Shown: one piece after another, positions 58,002 through 64,000 of the stretch
Numbering within the stretch: the stretch's first letter is position 1
How the letters are laid out: every line of letters begins with the position of its first letter
Source: Akkermansia sp. N21116
GTDB lineage: Bacteria; Verrucomicrobiota; Verrucomicrobiia; Verrucomicrobiales; Akkermansiaceae
Length of the DNA stretch: 64,000 nucleotides
NCBI RefSeq assembly: GCF_029854705.2
Contig: NZ_CP139035.1
Coordinates: 2,728,001 to 2,792,000 of the forward strand
Direction: 5' to 3'
Notes under the pieces: generated by a model
Databases searched by the model: none
The model's input: only the letters and a program-made list of their open reading frames with translations
Told to the model about the DNA's origin: nothing
Made by a program: the position numbers and the translations under genes

Positions 58002-58866
58002 CGTCTTCGTCCGTCATCCGGCCGCCTCGCTTCTCAGCCTTGAGCAGGAAAGCTTTCCTGTAAATCGTGTATTCGGTAACACACAAAAAGGGCATCAAAA
58101 AATTGCCTACAATGGGCAGCAGGCGGAACAGGTGGCGGCATACAAACAGAAGCATCATCAAAGAACTGTCCTTCAGCAACGTCATGTACAGCGAATAGGG
58201 ATTGACAATTGTCCGCTTGTACAGCGACGACACCAGCAACGGTCCGAGAATCGGAACGAAGGAAACGAGAAATACGATCGGATAGGTCCAGTACCGTCTC
58301 CGGCTCACGAATTGATCGTATCCCTGCACAAGAGAATTACAGGAGAGAACGGGAGTCCCGCATGAAAGACAAATCTGATTCAGAGTCGGCTTGGTCAGGA
58401 TTTCCCCACAATTGGCACACCTGCGAAAACTGCGCAAGACATTCGCATGCCTTTCCCGGCCATCAGAAGGAATAGAGGTTCCTATTTTGGAATACCCGAT
58501 CATGTTCAGCTTGGCCGGATGCGGATTGGGAGTACCGCAGTACGGGCAATTGAGGGCACAAGGATACATCATTGTCCCGCAATGCCCGCATGGAAGCCTG
58601 TGAGCATATTCCCTTGTCCGGCTAAAACGGAAAAACATCCAGACTCCCATCCCTCCCGCAAGGGCGAGGAGGATGACGATACCGGGATACCATAAAAGGT
58701 AAGCCATGGCATACTCCGACCAGGAATGATCCGATTCCCGCAGGAAGGAATCAGGAGTCAATGGATCCTGCTTCACATCGGGAAGATTGGCAAAATACTC
58801 CCGTCCAAAGTCTCCGACGGGACCTGGCGGCAAAAGGTCATCAAGAGGTAGCTTCTTGTCTGCCAT
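57955..58866 (-). CDS. Double zinc-ribbon membrane protein, unknown function
   Basis: 303 aa. One membrane segment at about 59-80, then two zinc ribbons: Cys93-Cys96...Cys107-Cys110 (LPCGHCG, NCPYCG) and Cys150-Cys153...Cys166-Cys169 (CANCG, CLSCG). Two or more C-terminal membrane segments follow (about 194-216 and 236-266). The membrane-anchored ribbon pair suggests a structural or partner-binding role; no enzyme motif is seen. It overlaps the BI-1 gene tail-to-tail and is 30 bases downstream of a small membrane protein gene. Confidence 0.65.
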   Translation of the reverse strand: MADKKLPLDDLLPPGPVGDFGREYFANLPDVKQDPLTPDSFLRESDHSWSEYAMAYLLWYPGIVILLALAGGMGVWMFFRFSRTREYAHRLPCGHCGTMMYPCALNCPYCGTPNPHPAKLNMIGYSKIGTSIPSDGRERHANVLRSFRRCANCGEILTKPTLNQICLSCGTPVLSCNSLVQGYDQFVSRRRYWTYPIVFLVSFVPILGPLLVSSLYKRTIVNPYSLYMTLLKDSSLMMLLFVCRHLFRLLPIVGNFLMPFLCVTEYTIYRKAFLLKAEKRGGRMTDEDVNSCAPESAGGIGIG

Positions 58867-58896
58867 AGGATGATTCCCCTCCTAGCGATTCATCCG

Positions 58897-59295
58897 TTAC
58901 ACCCCCGAATACCACACTCCCGCCAACACCGCAGCGGTTACCATTCCTAGAATCCATCGGCCCCACCAGGGGAAAACGTAATGGAACACCTTGCCGGGCA
59001 GCAGGGCCAGAATAACGTGCATCACGGCATACCCGGCAATCCATGCCCACAAAAACGGCATACCCCACCCATATCCTTCACACATGATACCGATGCCGTT
59101 CAAAAAGTATGCGGCCGAATTGCCCAACAATGCGCTGAACACCCCGAAAAACACGCAGGCGACCACGTTCTCCGCTCCCTTCCCGGGATGAACCCGCATC
59201 AGCAGCAAACCGTACACGGCAACAAGAGGCAGCAAACCGTACAGAGTGAAACTCCAATACAGCGAAGAAGACAAAAAGGTAAGGCCTTCTTTCAT
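58897..59295 (-). CDS. Small hypothetical membrane protein
   Basis: 132 aa from the ATG at 59295, with AAGGA 10 bases upstream; the frame can extend to 59400 but that would overlap the nitroreductase. Three to four membrane segments (FLSSSLYWSFTLYGLLPLVAV; VVACVFFGVFSALLGNSAAYF; FLWAWIAGYAVMHVILALL). No family recognised. Possibly part of a unit with the zinc-ribbon gene 30 bases downstream. Confidence 0.55.
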   Translation of the reverse strand: MKEGLTFLSSSLYWSFTLYGLLPLVAVYGLLLMRVHPGKGAENVVACVFFGVFSALLGNSAAYFLNGIGIMCEGYGWGMPFLWAWIAGYAVMHVILALLPGKVFHYVFPWWGRWILGMVTAAVLAGVWYSGV

Positions 59296-59359
59296 GCCGC
59301 CTGGGTCCTTGCTTTGACATTCACCCGCATATTCCTGCTGCCGAGACGCTGCAGGAAAT

Positions 59360-60016
59360 TCACTTTTCGGTCTCCTCCGGGAAACCGACGCTTTGGACAA
59401 ACGTAACGAATTTGTTTTCCGGAAGATTCAATTTAGCCCCCAGAGCCTTTCTGTCGACAAGACCTCGGATGACGGTTGACATACCGGATGATGCGCAGAA
59501 GAGGTAGATATTCTGTCCGATGAAACCGGAATCCACAGAGGGATAGTCCACCAGTTCATTGCCGGAAGCCGACCAGTTGACTTTAGACTTGTCCGCTACC
59601 ATGATGATGTTGACGGCAGCCTTGCCCGCAAGAGGCTGAGCCCCGGTCAAAGCCCGGATGTCTTCCTTCATGATGACTCGGAGGGAATTAGAAGGAGCAT
59701 CGTATTCAAACACGCCGTCGCGAGTGGAAACATACAGGGTAATTTCCTGAATATTCCGGGCGGAAGGAGCTGTGCGCCGGCCATCTTCTCGATTGACTCC
59801 CCAAGCTGCCCAAAGCAGGTTGGACATTTCCTGCGGCGTCAGCTGACGGTCGGAAAACTTACGGCCCGAAGCCCGCTTTTGCAAGGCCTCCATCAAAGGC
59901 ATGCCTCCCGTCGTAACAGGTTTAGGCAGGGAAATTTCCTCGGCGGAAACGGAGGCAACAGAGGAAACAGCCATCAACATAACGGACAATCCGGCAAACA
60001 GGCGATACGTCTTCAT
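59360..60016 (-). CDS. Exported nitroreductase-family protein (SagB-like)
   Basis: 218 aa. The ATG at 60016 gives a Sec signal peptide (MKTYRLFAGLSVMLMAVSSVASVSA). The mature part has the nitroreductase start PLMEALQKRASGRKFSDRQL and the SagB-like block LLWAAWGVNREDGRRTAPSA, and ends in VQSVGFPEE. Longer starts up to 60106 would run into the terminator of the RND genes and are rejected. Export of an FMN enzyme by Sec without a twin-Arg signal is unusual and needs confirmation. Substrate unknown. Confidence 0.7.
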   Translation of the reverse strand: MKTYRLFAGLSVMLMAVSSVASVSAEEISLPKPVTTGGMPLMEALQKRASGRKFSDRQLTPQEMSNLLWAAWGVNREDGRRTAPSARNIQEITLYVSTRDGVFEYDAPSNSLRVIMKEDIRALTGAQPLAGKAAVNIIMVADKSKVNWSASGNELVDYPSVDSGFIGQNIYLFCASSGMSTVIRGLVDRKALGAKLNLPENKFVTFVQSVGFPEETEK

Positions 60017-60082
60017 ATAGGAGATACTATCCCAGATCGTTTTTCCTGCGCAAGTCTTCATTGCGTGTAACAAGCGAAGCAT

Positions 60083-60125
60083 AAAAAAGGCCCGTTCCTT
60101 TTCCATGACAGGATGGGAACGGGCC
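60083..60125 (-). terminator. Rho-independent terminator of the RND operon
   Basis: Minus strand GGCCCGTTCC pairs perfectly with GGAACGGGCC (plus positions 60089-60125), then TTTTTTAT. It lies 33 bases after the permease stop. Confidence 0.9.
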
Positions 60126-60157
60126 GCAGGTCGATCAAACCAGGAATGAACCGGATG

Positions 60158-63100
60158 TCAACTAACCGGCGAATCGTTCTTATGGGCAGCCAGGTATTCC
60201 CGAGCCCCCACTTCGTCCGGATCCTCCTTCAATTCATGAAGTGAGAATTTAATGCGGAACAAGCGCATGATAAACACGTACGAACAGGGGATCAAAAATA
60301 CGCCCACCAAGGTTGCCATTCCCATGCCAATGACCACGACGGTACCGATGGCATTGCGGGCCAGAGCTCCGGAACCGGACGAAATCATCAGCGGAATACA
60401 CCCCAGGATGAAGGCAAAGGACGTCATCAGGATCGGACGCAACCGCAGCTTGGCTGCCGCCAGCGTCGCATCCATCAGGTTCTTGCCACGCTCCATCTCC
60501 AAGTTGGCAAATTCGACAATGAGAATCGCATTCTTGGCGGCCAGCCCTACCAGCATCACCAGGCCGATCTGGGCATAGAGAGTCAGATCCATTCCCTGCC
60601 AGTAGAGCCCGAGATAAGCGCCCAGCACGGCAATCGGCACCGTCAGGAATACGGCAAGGGGCAAGGTCCATTTTTCGTACAGAGCCACCAGGATCAGGAA
60701 GGCAAAAATGGAAGACATGGTAAAAATCGCACCGAGGCCGATACTGTTGCGCACCTTGTTTTCCTGGAAGCTCATGTCCTGGTAGTCGAAACCGATCTTG
60801 GTCGGATCCATCGTTTCATGGAACACCTCTTCCAATGCGTCCATCACCTGCTGTGTAGAGTACCCGGGGTTGGGCATCACGTTAAGTTTAGCAGCATTGT
60901 AGATGTTATGGTGCATGACGAATTCCGTATCCTCAATCTCCTGGACATTCACCAGAGAAGAGAGGGGAACCCGGACCCCATCGCCATTGGTCACAAAGAA
61001 CCCGTCCATTTTTTCCAGATTGATGCGATCTTCACCCTGAGCCTGGATGTACACCTGCCATTGCTGGCCGAAAGCGTTGAAGTAGTTGACGAAAGAAGAC
61101 CCGTTGTAAGCGGCGAGGATGCCGTTGGCTACGTCGATGTCCACTTTGTGGAACTTGCATTTTTCTCTGTCCAGATTGATGTATTTTTGCGGCATGTCGG
61201 CCATCATCATGTCCATGCACATCATGATTTCCGGACGCTTGGAAGCCGCTTCCTCAAAGGCCTTCACCTGGCCGTACAGGAAGGGTACGCCCTGGCCTTC
61301 CAGATCCTCCAGCACCATGGTCACGCCGTTAGCGGTACCGACGCCGGGAATGGCCGGAGGTTCCAGCACCATGGCCATTCCATCCAGACCGGCCATGGCA
61401 ACCTTCCCCTGGAATTTGCGTGCCAGTTCCGATGCGGATTCGGCTCGCTCGCTCCAGTCTTTGAGTTCGACGAAGGCGATACAAGCTCCAGGAGTCTGGA
61501 CACCGTTGAGAATGTTGATCCCCACAACGGTCGTCAAATTTTTGACGGAGGGGTCCTGAAGGGCTTCTTCAAATTTCTTGTCCTGTTCGTAGGCAACCTG
61601 CAATGACGTATTAGGCTTGAGAATCAAACACGCAAGCAGGAAGCCCTGGTCTTCGTCCGGGAGGAACCCGCCGGGTACATGATCAGCCACGGGCTTGATC
61701 GCACCCCAGAACAAAAACAACAGAGGAATGGACAATACCAGCTTGCGGGCCAGCCCCCCGCAAATGCGTGTGTAGCCATTGGCGGTTTTGCCGTAGCATT
61801 TGTTGAACAAACGGTGAAACGGCGCCAGAATGCTATGGGATTTCCCTTTGGGCTTGAGCAAAACGGCACACAGGGCGGGAGATAAAGTCAAAGCATTGAA
61901 AGCGGAAATCAGCATCGATATGGCAATCGTCACCGCGAACTGCTTGAATAGCGTACCGGTTATCCCCTCCAGCAAAAGGGAAGGAAGGAACACTGCCGCC
62001 AGTACCAAGGCAATGGCAATCACCGGACCGGAGACTTCCTGCATGGCGGCAAACGAAGCCATGCGGGGATTCATCCCCTTGTCGATGTGCTCCTGTACGG
62101 CTTCCACCACCACAATGGCATCGTCCACGACAAGGCCGATTGCCAGCACAATTCCCAACAGGGAAATCGTGTTGAGCGAGAATCCCAGTAGCGGGAATAT
62201 GCAAAACGTGGAAATCAATGACACCGGCACGGCAATCAGCGGAATCAGGGTCGCCCGCCAGTTCTGGAGGAAAATGAACACCACAAACGCGACAAGAATG
62301 ATGGCCTCGATCAGCGTATGCTTGATTTCCTCAATCGAATAACGAACCGCCGTCGTCGTATCCAGAGAAACCCGTCCTGAAATACCTTCCGGCATCAAAG
62401 GAGCTTTGGCATCCAGCAACGCTCTCACACGATCCGCCGTAGCAATGGCGTTTGAACCGGGTGCCTGGAAAATGGCGATGGCGGCAGCCATTTTTCCATT
62501 CAGGCGTCCCATGGCGGAGTAGTCTTCCGCCCCGAGTTCCACCTTGGCAATGTCCCGCAGATAGACAATCTCTTCGCCGTTCTGCCGGATAATGATATCT
62601 TCGAACTCATGCGGTTCGGAAAGACGTCCATGGGTACGTACGGTAATGGTCTGTTCCTGTCCGTCCGGTACGGGATCTGCCCCGATCTTGCCGCCGGGAT
62701 TCGTCGTATTCTGGGCGACGATAGCGCCCCGGACTTCTCCGATGGAAATGCCGTAGTGAGTCATCTTCGACGTATCCAGCCAGATGCGAATGGCATAACG
62801 CCCCGCCCCATAGACCTGAACTTCACCGACCCCCTCGACGCGTTTGAGTTCGTCGATCAACTTCACCTGGGCATAGTTTGCCAAGTCGACGGAGTTATAG
62901 CTTCCGTCTGGCGACGTCAAAGAATACATGAGCAACGGAAGCCCCGGCTGCTGCTTGATCGTCACCCCGGTACTTTGCACTTCCTGGGGAAGCTGGGAAG
63001 AAGCCTGCCCGTATCGCATGTTCGTCAGCACCTGGTCGATGTCCGGATCGGAACCCGGCTCGAACACGACGGACAAATTGTAAACCCCGTTGTTGGAAGA

Positions 63101-63343
63101 CACGGATGTCATGTAGTCCATCCCCTGCACACCGGAAATCTGACGTTCGAGGGGCGTCCCCACGGAGTCGGCTACAGCCTGTGCATTGGCCCCAGGAAAC
63201 ATAGCCTGCAACTGAATCGTACGGGGCGTAATTTCCGGATACTGGGAAATGGGAAGATTACCCAGGCATACCAGCCCGAGCAGGGTGGTGACAATAGCAA
63301 TTACCGCCGCAATGGCGGGATGTTTGATAAAAAACGCACTCAT
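60158..63343 (-). CDS. RND efflux permease (HAE1/AcrB type)
   Basis: Inner-membrane drug/proton antiporter, 1061 aa. The N-terminus MSAFFIKHPAIAAVIAIVTT and the PISQYPEITPRTIQL, GTPLERQISGVQGMDYM and GLVVDDAIVVVEAV (the proton-relay Asp pair) blocks are typical of hydrophobe/amphiphile efflux pumps. Twelve membrane segments with two large periplasmic loops are expected. It begins 3 bases after the adaptor gene stop. No outer-membrane TolC-type factor is seen in this window. Confidence 0.92.
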   Translation of the reverse strand: MSAFFIKHPAIAAVIAIVTTLLGLVCLGNLPISQYPEITPRTIQLQAMFPGANAQAVADSVGTPLERQISGVQGMDYMTSVSSNNGVYNLSVVFEPGSDPDIDQVLTNMRYGQASSQLPQEVQSTGVTIKQQPGLPLLMYSLTSPDGSYNSVDLANYAQVKLIDELKRVEGVGEVQVYGAGRYAIRIWLDTSKMTHYGISIGEVRGAIVAQNTTNPGGKIGADPVPDGQEQTITVRTHGRLSEPHEFEDIIIRQNGEEIVYLRDIAKVELGAEDYSAMGRLNGKMAAAIAIFQAPGSNAIATADRVRALLDAKAPLMPEGISGRVSLDTTTAVRYSIEEIKHTLIEAIILVAFVVFIFLQNWRATLIPLIAVPVSLISTFCIFPLLGFSLNTISLLGIVLAIGLVVDDAIVVVEAVQEHIDKGMNPRMASFAAMQEVSGPVIAIALVLAAVFLPSLLLEGITGTLFKQFAVTIAISMLISAFNALTLSPALCAVLLKPKGKSHSILAPFHRLFNKCYGKTANGYTRICGGLARKLVLSIPLLFLFWGAIKPVADHVPGGFLPDEDQGFLLACLILKPNTSLQVAYEQDKKFEEALQDPSVKNLTTVVGINILNGVQTPGACIAFVELKDWSERAESASELARKFQGKVAMAGLDGMAMVLEPPAIPGVGTANGVTMVLEDLEGQGVPFLYGQVKAFEEAASKRPEIMMCMDMMMADMPQKYINLDREKCKFHKVDIDVANGILAAYNGSSFVNYFNAFGQQWQVYIQAQGEDRINLEKMDGFFVTNGDGVRVPLSSLVNVQEIEDTEFVMHHNIYNAAKLNVMPNPGYSTQQVMDALEEVFHETMDPTKIGFDYQDMSFQENKVRNSIGLGAIFTMSSIFAFLILVALYEKWTLPLAVFLTVPIAVLGAYLGLYWQGMDLTLYAQIGLVMLVGLAAKNAILIVEFANLEMERGKNLMDATLAAAKLRLRPILMTSFAFILGCIPLMISSGSGALARNAIGTVVVIGMGMATLVGVFLIPCSYVFIMRLFRIKFSLHELKEDPDEVGAREYLAAHKNDSPVS

Positions 63344-63346
63344 GGC

Positions 63347-64000
63347 TTACTCGGCGGTAATGGAGGGAGTCGTGGAAACCGGCTTGGTGTAGACAAACGG
63401 AGTCGGGATGACAGTACCGAAGCCCCCCTGGGCTCCCTGCGCGCGCATCATGTCGTTCACTTTGGAATACTGGGCGGCCATCATGCCTCCTTCCACGATG
63501 ACCGGGGCGTCGGAGGGCTTGTCATAGCCGATTTCCTTCAAGGATTCCGAGATCGGCTTCACCGTTCCCGTAACAATCTGCATCAGCATGGGAGCCGTAC
63601 CGCCCTTGCCATCGGGCATGTCGAGAGTTAGAGTATCCCCCAGCTGGACATCGATGCGGCGAGGAGTCTGGTCCGGAGCCACGACGTAAATATTGCGGTG
63701 GCTCATCGCCGACACGAGAGCACGTACCGGCACCAGCAGGGCGTTCTCTTCCTGACCGGTGACGGCACGCACGCGGACTGCCATGCCAGAACGCAGCTTG
63801 AAACCGGGATTGGGAACATGGCCGATGAAATTCACGGTACCGCTGGCTCGGCTCACTTCACTGTCCACGGAAACAACCGTTCCCTTTTCTTCAAACACGG
63901 TTCCATCTTCCAAAATCAATTCGAACTTGCCCATATCTCCCATGCGTCCGTTCTTCACGTCCACGCGTCCATCAAGCAAACGGTTGAGAACCTGTTTTCC
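63347..64000 (-). CDS. RND periplasmic adaptor subunit, C-terminal part (runs off the right edge)
   Basis: Membrane-fusion protein linking the RND pump to an outer-membrane channel. The frame is open across the window edge; translation upstream of 63979 reads in frame (GKQVLNR...), so this is the C-terminal ~217 residues. Visible blocks: TVNFIGHVPNPGFKLRSGMAV, NALLVPVRALVSAM and the C-terminal extension rich in M, Q and P ending SITAE. The lipoyl and hairpin parts lie outside the window. Confidence 0.88.
   Translation of the reverse strand, partial: GKQVLNRLLDGRVDVKNGRMGDMGKFELILEDGTVFEEKGTVVSVDSEVSRASGTVNFIGHVPNPGFKLRSGMAVRVRAVTGQEENALLVPVRALVSAMSHRNIYVVAPDQTPRRIDVQLGDTLTLDMPDGKGGTAPMLMQIVTGTVKPISESLKEIGYDKPSDAPVIVEGGMMAAQYSKVNDMMRAQGAQGGFGTVIPTPFVYTKPVSTTPSITAE

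Overview
The window reads as chromosomal DNA of a Gram-negative, host-glycan-degrading bacterium. lpxB and kdsD (lipid A and KDO synthesis), an RND efflux pair and a very large autotransporter show an outer membrane. Secreted enzymes for host glycans (M60 mucinase-like peptidase, GH20 hexosaminidase, PL8 glycosaminoglycan-type lyase, GH63 enzyme and a clan GH-D-like protein) and frequent weak Shine-Dalgarno sites fit a Verrucomicrobiota/Akkermansiaceae-like organism. That assignment is an inference; no rRNA or tRNA gene was seen to confirm it.

Layout. 0-2.7 kb (minus): start of an HrpB-type helicase overlapping cdsA by ATGA, a small hypothetical gene, and hpt with a tandem duplication at its 5' end. 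2.7-6.9 kb: GH63 (+) and PL8 lyase (-), converging with a 46-bp overlap. 7-13.7 kb (minus): addA/addB recombination nuclease and a nitroreductase. 13.7-16.4 kb (minus): two tandem CNNM/CorC proteins. 16.5-18.8 kb (+): msrA, a sugar-nucleotidyltransferase and a phosphodiester glycosidase. 18.8-20 kb (minus): a C_GCAxxG_C_C protein and DedA. 20-33.4 kb (+): lpxB, a 500-bp AT-rich gap, and an 11.7-kb autotransporter gene closed by two tandem terminators. 33.5-38.4 kb (minus): kup, lpdA and an SAH/MTA-type deaminase. 38.6-40.2 kb (+): secreted M60 peptidase. 40.25-40.69 kb: a small type I-C-like CRISPR array without cas genes in view. 41-42.8 kb (minus): GGGtGRT protein and an Fe-S scaffold. 43-47.7 kb (+): SLC13/RCK permease, aldo/keto reductase, GH20. 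47.9-52.4 kb: an alpha/beta hydrolase with an atypical nucleophile elbow (-), a secreted unknown, an HdeD-like protein, kdsD and a TatD hydrolase (+). 52.5-58 kb: MFS exporter (-), a secreted GH-D-like protein, a hypothetical membrane protein and a Bax-inhibitor-1 protein (+). 58-64 kb (minus): zinc-ribbon membrane protein, small membrane protein, exported nitroreductase, and an RND permease plus the C-terminal part of its adaptor, which runs off the window.

How it fits together. The exported glycan and protein-cleaving enzymes would strip mucin or glycosaminoglycan chains. lpxB, kdsD and CdsA build the envelope, and the autotransporter decorates it. Most intergenic spaces are short. Rho-independent-type terminators mark several unit ends. 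No transposase, integrase, tRNA or rRNA was recognised.

The most unusual items are the compositionally mosaic autotransporter gene, the orphan CRISPR array, the GGGtGRT/scaffold pair, the alpha/beta hydrolase with Asp at the nucleophile position, and the GH-D-like secreted protein.
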